A stretch of DNA of 64,000 bases from Paeniglutamicibacter cryotolerans (lineage in GTDB: Bacteria; Actinomycetota; Actinomycetes; Actinomycetales; Micrococcaceae), in assembly GCF_014190875.1 (NCBI RefSeq), contig NZ_JACHVS010000001.1, positions 372,001 to 436,000 of the forward strand, written 5' to 3'. Positions 36,081-45,571 of the stretch are shown one piece after another. Positions within the stretch are counted from its first letter, which is position 1. Each line of letters starts with the position of its first letter. Both the position numbers and the translations under genes were made by a program. Below the pieces are notes generated by a model that saw only the letters and a list, made by a program, of their open reading frames with translations, ran no database searches and was not told the origin of the DNA.

Positions 36081-36893
36081 TTGGCCGCTGGGCTGGCCGG
36101 CGGAGCCCTGGCGCTGATCGACCCGGTGAAGCTACGCCCGGGAGTTCGTACCGGGCTGTGCTTGGGGACCGGGGCAGCCAGCGGCTTTGTACTGTGGACC
36201 GGAACGGCACCGGCGGCGGAGTTCGGCCTGGGCCGGGGGACCCGCGGTGCCCTGGCCGTGGGCATGGCTGCCACCGGCACGGCTGCCATGCGGCTCGGAT
36301 TCGTGGTTGACGCGCGGATCCATCGGGCGCTGGTGCGCCGCGGCGTCGCACATCCCCGGGCTGTGATCGCCGTGGGGTCCGGCATCCTCACCATGCTGAC
36401 CTTCCTGCTCGAACCGAGGGCCGAGCAGGAAGGCAGGGGATGGTTTGGCGGCGCCCTGGATGAAGAAAGGACCGAGATCGCGCTGACTGATCCGGTACGT
36501 GAACTCGTCGCCGGAATGCTGGCCGCCACGGCGGACTTCGGCTCCGCAGTGATTCGTGAACAGCTTCGGAGCGCCACGGAACGGCACTGGGGCGATCCGC
36601 AGGAGCCCGGCTTCCGGTTCCAGCCCGATTTCGCGGTGGCCGAAGCGGCCCCGCTGACGGTACCGCGCGACTTCACGTTCCCGGTGCACGCGTACTTCAC
36701 GACCGGGGACGGAAGGCAGCTGCGTATGAGCCTGCTGGTCAGGGACGGGCAGCTGGCATCACTGATGCTGGAGGTAGACCCCGCCGCGGCAGCAGCAGCC
36801 GAAGAACGGGGACAGTCGATCGACGATGACCCGTTCCCGGCGATGGACAGCTGGCCGGTGCCCGCCGACGTGCGCTACGTGCTCGATGGCTAG
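36081..36893 (+). CDS. Membrane-anchored protein of unknown function
   Basis: At least 270 residues with two to three N-terminal hydrophobic segments (about 3-14, 22-40, 92-107) and a soluble C-terminal domain from about residue 125 that ends with a strand-rich unit (FTFPVHAYFTTGDGRQLRMSLLVRDGQLASLMLEV). I do not recognise the family. The start is uncertain: TTG 36081 is the first accepted start in frame, but the frame is open back to an ATA codon at 36024 (reading ITVYTTTAQRS), which resembles a real N-terminus. The C-terminus is acidic. Confidence 0.6.
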   Translation: MAAGLAGGALALIDPVKLRPGVRTGLCLGTGAASGFVLWTGTAPAAEFGLGRGTRGALAVGMAATGTAAMRLGFVVDARIHRALVRRGVAHPRAVIAVGSGILTMLTFLLEPRAEQEGRGWFGGALDEERTEIALTDPVRELVAGMLAATADFGSAVIREQLRSATERHWGDPQEPGFRFQPDFAVAEAAPLTVPRDFTFPVHAYFTTGDGRQLRMSLLVRDGQLASLMLEVDPAAAAAAEERGQSIDDDPFPAMDSWPVPADVRYVLDG

Positions 36894-36945
36894 CAGCGCC
36901 TGCCCGGACGGCGGCGGGTCAGGCGGGGGCGGGTCAAGGGGCGGG

Positions 36946-37839
36946 TCAGGCCGAAACGCCCACGCAGTCCGGGCACTGGCGCAGCTGCTCGTCGGCGGCG
37001 CAGTCGGCGCAGAACAGGCGCAGGTTGCGGCAGGAGAGGTTCGAGCAGTTCTCGAACTTGTTGCTGGGGGCCGCACAGGCAACGCAGCGCCCAATGGTCA
37101 CGGCGTCTGGGCTGAATTCCATGTGCATGCGCTTGTCGAAGACGTAGAGCGATCCTTCCCAGAGGCCCTTGTCGCCGTAGGTTTCCCCATAGCGCACGAT
37201 GCCGCCCTGCATCTGGTAGACCTCGTTGAAGCCGCGCTCGACCATCAGCGCCGAGAGCACCTCACAGCGGATCCCGCCGGTGCAGTAGGTGACGACCGGC
37301 TTGTCCTTCAGCTCGTCGTACTTCCCGGAGTCCAGCTCCTTGATGAAGTCGTGGGTGGTGGCAACGTCGGGCACCACGGCATTTTTGAACTTGCCGATCT
37401 GCGCCTCGAACGCGTTGCGCCCGTCGAAGAAGACCACTTCCTCCCCGGCCTGGCGCTTGGCCTCGACCAGGTCGTGCAGGGCCTCGGGCTTCAGGTGGGT
37501 GCCGCCGCCCAGGACGCCGGAGCCATCGACCTTCAGCTCGCCCGGAGCACCGAAGGAGACGATCTCGTCGCGCACCTTCACCGAGATCCGCGGGAAATCC
37601 TCGGCGGCGCCATCGGACCATTTCACGTCCATCTTCTTGAACGCGGGGTACTCCCGGGTGGCCTTGACATATTGCTTGACGGCGCCGATCTCACCGCCGA
37701 CGGTGCCGTTGATGCCGTCCTTGGAGATGATGATGCGCCCGCGCAGGGACCAGCGCTCGAGCAGGGCCCGTTGCCACAGGCGCACCGCTTCGGGGTCGGG
37801 CAGCGGGGCAAAGGCGTAGTACAAGACAATTCGATTCAT
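36946..37839 (-). CDS. trhO: Rhodanese-domain tRNA uridine hydroxylase TrhO
   Basis: TrhO performs oxygen-dependent hydroxylation of wobble uridine 34 in tRNA. The 297-residue protein has an N-terminal UPF0176 domain ([43 protein letters not shown]) and a rhodanese domain with the active cysteine in [11 protein letters not shown]. The C-terminus has a cysteine-rich zinc-binding region ([20 protein letters not shown], then CADC and CPDC). ATG 37839 is used; a GTG two codons earlier is possible. It probably overlaps the promoter region of the divergent GNAT gene. Confidence 0.9.
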   Translation of the reverse strand: MNRIVLYYAFAPLPDPEAVRLWQRALLERWSLRGRIIISKDGINGTVGGEIGAVKQYVKATREYPAFKKMDVKWSDGAAEDFPRISVKVRDEIVSFGAPGELKVDGSGVLGGGTHLKPEALHDLVEAKRQAGEEVVFFDGRNAFEAQIGKFKNAVVPDVATTHDFIKELDSGKYDELKDKPVVTYCTGGIRCEVLSALMVERGFNEVYQMQGGIVRYGETYGDKGLWEGSLYVFDKRMHMEFSPDAVTIGRCVACAAPSNKFENCSNLSCRNLRLFCADCAADEQLRQCPDCVGVSA

Positions 37840-37983
37840 CGACACGCCATTAAGCGTAGGCGGTAAATCGTCGCCGGGGCCCGCGGGGTGGGCACCATCA
37901 CCTGGTTGACTCAAGGTTTCAAGCACGCAACAGTTCATCGTCCGGGCTCCCGACCCCGCACTGATCAGGGTAGGGTCGAGGAC

Positions 37984-38649
37984 ATGGGATCTTCTGCAAG
38001 CGATGAATTGATTGGCACCTGGGTCAGCGGGTGGGCCGGCGCCCGCGGCTATGAAAGCCGCCACGAGGGCCGCGTCCACGCAGCGCTGCGCCATGATACC
38101 TCGGGCGACTGGGAATACGTGATCTACGAGCCGTCCTCCGAAGAGCTCGTGGCCGTTGCCGACACGCTGCTCAAGCACCCGGCACGCCGCCTGACGGCGT
38201 TCGCCGATGACACGGCGTCGCTGATCGAGGCGGCCCGCACCGCCGGACTGTCCGTGGTCGATGCCAACGAGGTGCTCATGGTCACCGACATGGCAGGACA
38301 CGATGTCGAGGAACCGCGTCCGGCCGAAGGGTTCGCCTTCCAGATCGAACGCGACGGCACCCACTCCTACATCTCCATCCACCCGGAGGAGGACCCGGAG
38401 ACCGTTGCCGCCAGCGGCCATGTTTCAGCCGTCGACGGGTACGCGATCTTCGACCGCATCATCACCGCCCCGGACTTCCGCCGCCGCGGGCTGGGTTCGT
38501 TGATCATGCGCGCGCTGGCCTCGCTGGCGCTGGAGCACGAAGTGGAGCAGGGCCTGCTGATCGCCTCCATCGAGGGCCAGGCGCTGTACAACTACCTGGG
38601 CTGGACCACGCTGGGCAACGTCGTGCTGCTCGAGGGCAAGCGCGACTAA
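37984..38649 (+). CDS. GNAT family N-acetyltransferase
   Basis: A 221-residue protein whose C-terminal half is a GNAT domain: [58 protein letters not shown] contains the RRRGLG pyrophosphate loop and the family C-terminus. The N-terminal 100 residues are a separate domain seen in actinobacterial relatives. The substrate is unknown. ATG 37984 follows a GAGG-type binding site. Confidence 0.85.
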   Translation: MGSSASDELIGTWVSGWAGARGYESRHEGRVHAALRHDTSGDWEYVIYEPSSEELVAVADTLLKHPARRLTAFADDTASLIEAARTAGLSVVDANEVLMVTDMAGHDVEEPRPAEGFAFQIERDGTHSYISIHPEEDPETVAASGHVSAVDGYAIFDRIITAPDFRRRGLGSLIMRALASLALEHEVEQGLLIASIEGQALYNYLGWTTLGNVVLLEGKRD

Positions 38650-38681
38650 TACCGGCGTCCACCGGCCCCCGCGCCGGGACC

Positions 38682-38717
38682 ACGCAGGCCGGGCACCCCA
38701 GGGCGCCCGGCCTGCGT
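38682..38717 (+). terminator. Terminator hairpin
   Basis: ACGCAGGCCGGGC (38682-38694) pairs perfectly with GCCCGGCCTGCGT (38705-38717) around a 10-base loop. It separates the GNAT gene from the helicase gene on the same strand. Confidence 0.8.
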
Positions 38718-38761
38718 CATCTCAGGGCGGCTGCGCCATCGGGCGGGCGGAAGGTGCCACA

Positions 38762-41089
38762 ATGAGGGACGTGAGAGAATCTTCGGCCCCCCTGGCCGCA
38801 CTGGGATACGGCGAGCACCCCGAGGCGCTGCGCCATGCCCGCACGCTGCCGGCCCGCGAGGCGCTGCACGGGCCCTGGCCGGACTGGGTGCATCCCGAGG
38901 TGGTCGCGGCCTACGGGGCCTTGGGCGTTTCGACGCCGTGGCTGCACCAGGTGCAGGCGGCCGATCTGATCCATTCCGGGAAGCACACGATCATCGCCAC
39001 CGGTACGGCATCGGGCAAGTCGCTGGCCTACCAGCTGCCGGCACTGAATGCAGTGCATTCCTCGGTGCTCGAGGGCAAGGTTTCGCTGGTGCCCACCGAC
39101 GCGACGGTCCTCTACCTCTCCCCCACCAAAGCGCTGGCGGCGGACCAGCGCTCGTCCATCGAGGCACTGGGGCTGGAGACGCTGCGCATCGCCGGGTACG
39201 ACGGGGACACCGACGCCTCGGCGCGGCGCTGGATCCGGGACCACGCGAACGTCGTGCTAAGCAACCCGGACATGCTGAACTTCGGCATCCTGCCCAACCA
39301 CCAGTGGTGGGCCCGTTTCTTCAGGCGGCTATCCTTCGTGGTGATCGACGAGGCGCACGGCTACCGCGGCGTCTTCGGCTCGCACGTCGCGAACCTGCTG
39401 CGCCGGTTGCGGCGGATCTGCGCGCACTACGGGGCCGACCCGGTATTCATCGGGGCCTCGGCGACCAGTGCCGAACCCGCAGCGTCGTTCGGGAAGCTGA
39501 TCGGCGCTCCGGCCGTGGCAGTCACCGAGGACTTCTCCCCGCACGGTGCGGTGACCATCGCCCTGTGGGAACCCCCGCTGACCGGGCTCCGCGGCGAGAA
39601 CGGGGCCCCGCAGCGGCGCACGGCGATCGCCGAGACCTCCACGCTGCTGGCCAACCTGGTCTGTTCGCACACCCGCACCATAGCGTTCATCAAGTCCCGC
39701 CGCGGTGCAGAAACCATTGCCGCTTCGGCCAGGCGGCTGGTGGATGAGGTACACCCCTCGCTACCGGCGCGCATCGCCGCGTACCGCTCCGGTTACCTGC
39801 CCGCCGAACGGCGCGAGCTGGAGCGCGGGCTGCGTTCCGGAGAGCTGTTGGGCGTGGCCTCGACCTCGGCGCTGGAGCTCGGCATCGATGTGGCCGGGCT
39901 GGACGCCGTACTGGTTGCAGGATGGCCGGGCACCCGGGCCTCGTTCTTCCAACAGATCGGCCGGGCCGGACGTGCCGGCCAGGAGGCCCTGGCCGTGCTG
40001 GTGGCCAGCGACGACCCGCTGGACACCTATCTGGTGAACAACCCCGCGGCCATCTTCGAACTCGGTGTCGAGGCCACCGTCTTCGACCCTCACAACCCCC
40101 ACGTGCTGGCCCCGCACCTGTGCGCCGCCGCGGCCGAACTGCCGCTGCGCACCGAGGACGCGGAGCTCTTCGGGCCCGGCACCCAGGACCTGCTCGATGA
40201 CCTGGTCATCCGCGGCTACCTGCGCCGGCGCCCGGCGGGCTGGTTCTGGACGCACCCGCAATCGGCTGCCGCGATGGTGAACCTGCGCGCGGACGGCGGC
40301 GGTCCGGTGAGCATCATCGAGTCGGAAACCGGGGCCCTGCTGGGCACCATGGACTCCCCGCAGACCCATTATCAGGCCCATACCGGGGCGGTGTACATCC
40401 ACCAGGGCGCGAGCTACCTGGTCGATGAGCTCGACGAGGCCGGGCACTGCGTGCTGGTGACCCGGGCCAACCCCGATTTCTATACCCAGGCCCGGGACAT
40501 CACCACCGTCGAGGTACTTCAGACCGAGCGCTCCAAGGACTGGGGCGAGGCAAAGGTGTACTTCGGCGACGTGCTCGTGACTACGCAGGTCGTCTCATTC
40601 CAGCGCAAGGCCCTGGTCAGCAACGAGGTGCTTGGCGAGGAGCCGCTGGAGCTGGGCGCCCGCGACCTGCACACCAAGGCGATCTGGTTCACGCTGCCGG
40701 ATTCCGCGATGGCAGCGGCCGGCATCCACGCCGCCGACGTGCCCGGGGCCCTTCATGCGGCCGAACACGCGGCCATCGGGCTGCTGCCACTGGTGGCATC
40801 GAGCGACCGCTGGGACATTGGCGGAGTCTCCACGGCCCTGCACATGGACACCGGGCTGCCGACGATCTTCGTGTACGACGGGCATCCCGGCGGTGCCGGC
40901 TTCGTCGAGCGCGGCTACGAGCGCACCATCACCTGGCTGCGCGCGACCCGCGACGCGATCATCGCCTGCGAATGCGAGACCGGCTGCCCCTCCTGCGTAC
41001 AGTCTCCCAAATGCGGAAACAAGAACAACCCGCTGCACAAGGACGGCGCGATCCGGCTGCTCGGCGCGTTGCTGCGCGACGCTTCGTAA
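38762..41089 (+). CDS. DEAD/DEAH-box helicase with DUF1998-type cysteine cluster (MrfA-like)
   Basis: A 775-residue superfamily 2 helicase. Walker A is GTASGKSLAYQLPAL (near residue 83), Walker B is DEAH (VVIDEAHGYRG), and the second RecA domain has STSALELGIDVAGLDAVLVAGWPG and QIGRAGRAGQ. The C-terminal region carries the MZB/DUF1998 cysteine cluster CECETGCPSCVQSPKCG, which binds zinc. Relatives such as Bacillus MrfA repair DNA damage caused by mitomycin C (general knowledge). In actinobacteria this helicase commonly lies beside a Tad secretion locus, as here. Confidence 0.92.
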   Translation: MRDVRESSAPLAALGYGEHPEALRHARTLPAREALHGPWPDWVHPEVVAAYGALGVSTPWLHQVQAADLIHSGKHTIIATGTASGKSLAYQLPALNAVHSSVLEGKVSLVPTDATVLYLSPTKALAADQRSSIEALGLETLRIAGYDGDTDASARRWIRDHANVVLSNPDMLNFGILPNHQWWARFFRRLSFVVIDEAHGYRGVFGSHVANLLRRLRRICAHYGADPVFIGASATSAEPAASFGKLIGAPAVAVTEDFSPHGAVTIALWEPPLTGLRGENGAPQRRTAIAETSTLLANLVCSHTRTIAFIKSRRGAETIAASARRLVDEVHPSLPARIAAYRSGYLPAERRELERGLRSGELLGVASTSALELGIDVAGLDAVLVAGWPGTRASFFQQIGRAGRAGQEALAVLVASDDPLDTYLVNNPAAIFELGVEATVFDPHNPHVLAPHLCAAAAELPLRTEDAELFGPGTQDLLDDLVIRGYLRRRPAGWFWTHPQSAAAMVNLRADGGGPVSIIESETGALLGTMDSPQTHYQAHTGAVYIHQGASYLVDELDEAGHCVLVTRANPDFYTQARDITTVEVLQTERSKDWGEAKVYFGDVLVTTQVVSFQRKALVSNEVLGEEPLELGARDLHTKAIWFTLPDSAMAAAGIHAADVPGALHAAEHAAIGLLPLVASSDRWDIGGVSTALHMDTGLPTIFVYDGHPGGAGFVERGYERTITWLRATRDAIIACECETGCPSCVQSPKCGNKNNPLHKDGAIRLLGALLRDAS

Positions 41090-41181
41090 ACACGTTTTCC
41101 GGCCCCGGGGCTGCAACCTGCTACAGGAATGTGGTGTCTCCGCCCTGTTGCTTGCACCGTTTCCGGGTCTAGCCTTGTTTC

Positions 41182-42105
41182 GTGAGCATACTGACCGATG
41201 TCCTCGTGGATGTGGATCGCTTCCGCATGGATTTCGGGAAAACCACGGTGATCCGGGACCTCTCTTTTCAGATCCGCCGGGGTGAGACGTTCGGGTTCCT
41301 GGGCAGCAACGGCTCGGGCAAGACCACCACGATCCGGGCGCTGCTGGGCATCTACCAGCCCACCTCAGGGACCCTGCTGATCAACGGCCGGCCGTTCAGC
41401 CCCGAAAACGGCGAACGGCTCGGTTATCTTCCCGAGGAACGCGGCCTGTACAAAAAGGAACCGGTCATCGACATCATGGTCTATTTCGGGCGGCTCAAGG
41501 GCCTGGGACGGCAGGCCGCCCGGAAATGGTCGCTGGACTACCTCGGACGGGTCGGGCTCGCCGACAAGGAAAAAACTCGACTGGACAAGCTCTCCGGCGG
41601 GCAGCAGCAGAAGATCCAACTCGGGGTGACCATCATGAACGATCCGGAGCTGCTGATCCTGGACGAACCGACCAAGGGCTTCGACCCGATCAACCGGCGC
41701 CTGGTCATGGACGTCATCGACCAGAGCAAGGCTGCGGGGGCCACTGTACTGATGGTCACCCACCAGATGGAGGAGGTGGAACGGCTCTGCGACCGGGTCA
41801 TACTGCTCAAGGACGGAACGGCCCGGGCCTATGGAACGGTGGAGGAGGTCCAGGACCAATTCGGCGGCGCCACCATCCGTGTCGAACACACCGGGGCCAT
41901 CCCCCCGTCCCCGCTGTACCAAGTCTCCCGCGGCGGGATGGGAGAGGCGAAACTCGCCGTGGCCAACGGCACTGATTCGGCTGCCATCCTGCGCGAGCTG
42001 ATCGAGGCTGGAGTCGAAGTCCGCGGCTTCACCCCCTCCCGGAGATCACTGGATGACATCTTCATTGAAATCTACGGCTCGGAAGACCAGCCGGAGGCAC
42101 CCTGA
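41182..42105 (+). CDS. ABC exporter ATPase with DUF4162 tail
   Basis: A 307-residue ATPase with Walker A GSNGSGKTTTIRAL, signature KLSGGQQQKIQLGV, Walker B LLILDEPTKGFDP and H-loop VTHQMEE. The C-terminal DUF4162 region (about 225-300) fits NatA-type exporters. It begins with GTG and its TGA stop overlaps the ATG of the permease by one base, so the pair is translationally coupled. The cargo is unknown; sodium or peptides are the usual choices for NatAB relatives. Confidence 0.92.
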   Translation: MSILTDVLVDVDRFRMDFGKTTVIRDLSFQIRRGETFGFLGSNGSGKTTTIRALLGIYQPTSGTLLINGRPFSPENGERLGYLPEERGLYKKEPVIDIMVYFGRLKGLGRQAARKWSLDYLGRVGLADKEKTRLDKLSGGQQQKIQLGVTIMNDPELLILDEPTKGFDPINRRLVMDVIDQSKAAGATVLMVTHQMEEVERLCDRVILLKDGTARAYGTVEEVQDQFGGATIRVEHTGAIPPSPLYQVSRGGMGEAKLAVANGTDSAAILRELIEAGVEVRGFTPSRRSLDDIFIEIYGSEDQPEAP

Positions 42106-43346
42106 TGGCCCGACACAACCTCCGCACGGTGATCGGGTTCGAGGTCACACGCACGCTCAACAAGCGCCGGTTCTGGGTGACCACGCTCTTCGTCCCGGTG
42201 GCCCTGATAGTCGTCTTCCTGCTGATCTTCCTGTCAAACAGCTCCACCAGCACCACCGCAGCCGAACAGGGGAACGCCCGTTTCCCGTTCCAATACACCG
42301 ATGCCTCGGGGCTCATCAACCCGGGGATCGTCAAGAACCTCGGCGGCACCCTAGCATCCGATGAACAGGCCGGGATCGCGGCGGTCAAGGCCGGGAGCAT
42401 AGCGGCTTTCTTCGCCTACCCTGCCGATCCGACGCAGCAGGCCATCCAGGTCTACGGCGCTGACCAGGGTGTCTTCAACAACGGCAAATACGAATCCGTC
42501 GCGCAATCCATCCTGCAGGCCAGCGTTGAGCAGAAGATCGACTCGCCGCAGGACAGCGCGATCATCCGGGGCGACATCATGGCCGACACGACCACGTTCC
42601 GGAACGGCTCTGTGTCAGGGGGCATCAACGCACTGGTGCCCGCACTGCTTTTCCTGGCTCTCTTCTACGTCACCATCCTGCTGCTGGGTAACCAGATGCT
42701 CAGCTCCACCTTGGAGGAGAAGGAAAACCGTGTCACCGAGATGATCCTGACCACCATCAATCCCACCAGCCTGCTGCTGGGCAAGGTCGTGTCCCTGTTC
42801 CTGGTGGGAATCATCCAGATGTTCGTCTTCGCCATACCGGTGGTCCTGGGTTACATCTTTTTCAAGAACCAGCTGAATTTCCCCTCCCTGGACCTGAACG
42901 CCTTGGTCTTCGAACCACAACAGATGATCGTCGGCGCATTGATTCTCATCGGCGGCTTCTCCCTGTTCACCGGGACGCTCGTAGCCCTAGGTGCGGTGAT
43001 GCCCACGGCCAAGGACGCCGGCCCCATCTACGGTGCGCTCATGGTCCTGATCTTCATCCCCTTCTACACCGTTTCCCTCGTGGTCAGCGATCCCAATGCC
43101 TTCATCGTGCAGCTGTTTTCCTTCTTCCCCTATTCGGCCCCCGTCACCGCACTGCTGCGCAATGCCTTCGAGACCCTGCCGCTGTGGCAGGCGGCCATCA
43201 TCATCCTCATGCTCTTCGTGCTCTCGGCCATCGTGTTGCGCATCGCCGTGCAGCTGTTCAAACACGGGTCGATCGAATATTCACGCAAGGTCCCACTCAA
43301 GTCGGTCTTGCGGGGCACCAAGAACACCACTGCCGGTCGCCACTGA
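42105..43346 (+). CDS. ABC-2 exporter permease (NatB-like)
   Basis: A 413-residue permease with one N-terminal helix (about 22-42), a large external domain (45-170) and five further hydrophobic segments in the C-terminal half. The segment LSSTLEEKENRVTEMILTTINPTSLLLGKV is diagnostic of the ABC-2 NatB/YhaP group. It pairs with the preceding ATPase. These two genes lie between the helicase and the Tad genes, which are often closer together in relatives. Confidence 0.9.
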   Translation: MARHNLRTVIGFEVTRTLNKRRFWVTTLFVPVALIVVFLLIFLSNSSTSTTAAEQGNARFPFQYTDASGLINPGIVKNLGGTLASDEQAGIAAVKAGSIAAFFAYPADPTQQAIQVYGADQGVFNNGKYESVAQSILQASVEQKIDSPQDSAIIRGDIMADTTTFRNGSVSGGINALVPALLFLALFYVTILLLGNQMLSSTLEEKENRVTEMILTTINPTSLLLGKVVSLFLVGIIQMFVFAIPVVLGYIFFKNQLNFPSLDLNALVFEPQQMIVGALILIGGFSLFTGTLVALGAVMPTAKDAGPIYGALMVLIFIPFYTVSLVVSDPNAFIVQLFSFFPYSAPVTALLRNAFETLPLWQAAIIILMLFVLSAIVLRIAVQLFKHGSIEYSRKVPLKSVLRGTKNTTAGRH

Positions 43347-43820
43347 AGCCCCGTCCGGCAGGCCTACCCAGTTCATCCCGGACCCGACCGGGTTGTTGTG
43401 CCAGGACCCGTGCTGCGGGCCGGCTGACAAGGTATCCACCTGCGTGACAACACGATTTCGGCATGAAGCCGGCGCATCGGAGCATGCCGGTTTCCGGCAA
43501 AGTAATCTCGAGGATCCGTTTGGTTCCGTCCGTTGTTCCCCGCCGAAGCGTTGAATCCGGTAGGCCCGCTCCAGAACCGGTGACGGGACTTCATTGACAT
43601 CAATCCGGCAGCACACCGCATGGCGCTGGACCGGGACCGGGACCGGGCGACCAGTGAATCCACCACCCTCCCCTGTGCCGGATCTGGACATGTTCGCCAA
43701 GGGTGGGCATGCCGCCGCTGCGACACTCCAAGTAGGCAAGGGCGGCGTTGGCATTCCTCGCAGGGGCATCAGCCCACTATCCTTGCGAAGCAGACCAGTG
43801 GCAGAATACTGGAATCCCGG
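43347..43820. other. Intergenic region without a supported gene
   Basis: About 470 bp between the convergent permease and TadE-like genes. I see no gene with a convincing start or protein pattern. It contains a short run of CCGGGA repeats (about 43630-43650) and no strong terminator stem. Frames on both strands are low in recognisable sequence. Confidence 0.5.
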
Positions 43821-44246
43821 TCAGGGCAATGAAGCAGGATGCCCGGGCAACGTCCAGGGGCTGGCTGGCGGGCCGGCGCGGGCCCGGGAGGTGCCATGCA
43901 GCTCGCCCAACCCGGAGAAGGCGCCACCCCAGGACACCAGAACGCTTACCTCGACGATGCTGCCTCCGGCGCCACTGCGTCGGCAACCGGCAATCCTGGC
44001 ACCGTTACGCACCGCGGTGGCAGCTGCCACGGAGCAGGGCTCGCCGGCGGTGATGCCCCGGGCAGCATCGGCCCCGGCCAGGGCCGCCAGATCGGCAGCT
44101 GTCCCGGCCCGTGCGCCGGCTTCCGCCGCGGCACCCACCGCCAGGACCGCCACGATGCCCATGAGGATGAGTGCCACGAGTCCGGCTACCAGTGCTGTCC
44201 CCGCACCGTGTTCGGCGCCCAGGTAACCCGTCCGACCCCGCCGCAT
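43821..44246 (-). CDS. TadE-like membrane protein of the Tad locus
   Basis: A 141-residue protein with one N-terminal transmembrane helix (GTALVAGLVALILMGIVAVLAV) and an Ala/Arg-rich external part (ARAGTAADLAALAGADAA). It matches the helicase/secretion-neighbourhood TadE-like group (Rv3654c-like). Such proteins are minor pilin-like components. The last 40 residues are Pro/Arg-rich and may extend past the true family end. It lies 3 bp after tadE and is the last gene of the locus. Confidence 0.75.
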   Translation of the reverse strand: MRRGRTGYLGAEHGAGTALVAGLVALILMGIVAVLAVGAAAEAGARAGTAADLAALAGADAARGITAGEPCSVAAATAVRNGARIAGCRRSGAGGSIVEVSVLVSWGGAFSGLGELHGTSRARAGPPASPWTLPGHPASLP

Positions 44247-44249
44247 GGA

Positions 44250-44591
44250 TCACTCATCCTCCGACCGGGCGGAAGCCGAAGCCCACAGCTCAATAGCCCC
44301 GATCACCGGCAGCCCGATGCTGGTCCGGACATCGACCGAGCGGTAGCCGTCGGATGATCCGAAACTCAGCACGATCCGGTCCCCCGCTACTCGCCGGGCA
44401 GTGGATGCAGCCTCGATATGGCTTTCACCCCGGCCCAGTTCCCGAGCCGCGGCGCGGGCCGCCTCCTGGATGCGCACCTGGCCGACACCCACTGCACCGA
44501 CTCCGGCTCCCAGTGCGAGCAGGACGGCGATGGCCGGCAACAAGACAGCGACCTCGGCCGTGCTGCTCCCCTCCTGCCCGTCCCGACGCAT
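44250..44591 (-). CDS. TadE-family minor pilin
   Basis: A 113-residue protein with a short basic leader followed by GSSTAEVAVLLPAIAVLLALGAGVGAVGV, the prepilin-like hydrophobic helix of TadE proteins, including the conserved Glu five residues before the core. The external domain is about 75 residues. It should be processed and assembled with the Flp-type pilus. It is transcribed with the DUF4244 pilin upstream by 10 bp and with the TadE-like gene downstream. Confidence 0.82.
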   Translation of the reverse strand: MRRDGQEGSSTAEVAVLLPAIAVLLALGAGVGAVGVGQVRIQEAARAAARELGRGESHIEAASTARRVAGDRIVLSFGSSDGYRSVDVRTSIGLPVIGAIELWASASARSEDE

Positions 44592-44601
44592 CTTCCAGCC
44601 C

Positions 44602-44829
44602 CTAGTAGTTCAGGGCCTGGCGGACCAGGCCCATGAGCAGGGCGCGGACCGTGCCGCTGGAGAGGATGCCGACCAGAAGCCCGGCGAAGCCGACTGCAGC
44701 GAGTGTCACGATGGCGAATTCTGCCGTCGCTATTCCCGACTGGGCACGCAGACCCGCCCGGACACCGGTTTCGGCGATTCCAGAATCTGCGGTGGTGCCG
44801 CCCGCATCCGTTCCGTTCATTTCTTCCAT
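44602..44829 (-). CDS. DUF4244 protein, probable Flp-type pilin
   Basis: A 75-residue protein: a polar N-terminal segment of about 30 residues, then GIATAEFAIVTLAAVGFAGLLVGILSSGTVRALL, a prepilin-like helix with a Glu in the expected position after a probable cleavage site. DUF4244 proteins sit in actinobacterial Tad loci where the major pilin is expected, so I infer it is the pilin subunit. ATG 44829 follows AAGGA by 8 bases; ATG 44820 is also possible. No separate prepilin peptidase gene is seen in this window. Confidence 0.8.
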   Translation of the reverse strand: MEEMNGTDAGGTTADSGIAETGVRAGLRAQSGIATAEFAIVTLAAVGFAGLLVGILSSGTVRALLMGLVRQALNY

Positions 44830-44922
44830 GGTGCTGTTCCTTGTCGCTCGTTGATGGTTGCCTGCCGGTTTTTACCGCGTACAGGCCGGGAAACGGGGTT
44901 CCGTTCCACGGGTTCAACTGTG

Positions 44923-44948
44923 CGGTCCCGGCATCTTGGCCGGGACCG
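44923..44948 (-). terminator. Intercistronic hairpin in the Tad locus
   Basis: CGGTCCCGGC (44923-44932) pairs perfectly with GCCGGGACCG (44939-44948), a 10-bp stem with a 6-base loop. It lies in the 190-bp gap between the tadC stop and the DUF4244 start. It may separate or stabilise the pilin transcript so that pilin is made in different amounts from the assembly machinery (inference). No T tract follows. Confidence 0.55.
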
Positions 44949-45019
44949 GGGAAGTCAGCACTGCGGAAAACCATCCCGTGCCTACCCGGTTGTGCGGGGG
45001 AAGTTGACTGCGGTTCGAT

Positions 45020-45571
45020 TCAGGCCCTGGGTAGCAACGAAATAACCAGCGGCACCACGCCGAGGCAGATGAATGCCGGGAGCGCACACAATCCCAGCGG
45101 CAACACCAGCCGCACACCGAAGGCCGCCGCACGTTCCTCGGCGGCCCGGGACATCTCCCGGTTCGCTGCCGCGGCACCGGCGCGCAGCATCGCCGCCGCC
45201 GGGGCACCGGTGAGTTCGGTGAAGTAGAGTGACTCCCCCAGGCCCCGTAGCCGGGCCGGGACCTGTTCCCAGGCAACGGCCCACGGCACCTGGCAATCCA
45301 ACGCCACGGCCACGGTGGACAGCTCCGAGCAGCCGGGAAGCTCGGATCCGAGCACGTTCAGCACGTTGCGCAGCGGCAGTCCGCTATCCAGCAGCGTCGC
45401 GCACACCTCGAACACGAGCGCGCCGCTTTCCTCGGCGCCTCCCGGCAGCCGGGGGACCCCGGTCGGAGGCGCAGCGGGCCGGGTTGACGATGCCGGTCGG
45501 ACCCACAGCACCCACAGTGCCGAGTACAGCAGTGCGGCTGCAGCGAGCACTGACAGCGTGGTGGTGCTCAT
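45020..45571 (-). CDS. Type II secretion F-family membrane protein, TadC-like
   Basis: A 183-residue short T2SSF protein with an N-terminal transmembrane helix (VLAAAALLYSALWVLWV), a cytoplasmic GspF-like region and a final hydrophobic segment (LVLPLGLCALPAFICLGVVPLVISLL). With TadB it forms the inner-membrane platform on which pilins assemble. The ATG at 45571 overlaps the TadB stop (ATGA). A frame extending further upstream on the same strand is rejected because it overlaps tadB. Confidence 0.83.
   Translation of the reverse strand: MSTTTLSVLAAAALLYSALWVLWVRPASSTRPAAPPTGVPRLPGGAEESGALVFEVCATLLDSGLPLRNVLNVLGSELPGCSELSTVAVALDCQVPWAVAWEQVPARLRGLGESLYFTELTGAPAAAMLRAGAAAANREMSRAAEERAAAFGVRLVLPLGLCALPAFICLGVVPLVISLLPRA

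Noticed and set aside
43620..43655. CCGGGA repeats as a CRISPR or satellite array
   Set aside because: Only three or four short units with no spacers; simple GC-rich repetition.
43281..43769. A 162-codon minus-strand frame in the gap before the Tad locus
   Set aside because: Composition is not protein-like, it overlaps the permease end, and no binding site or domain is visible.
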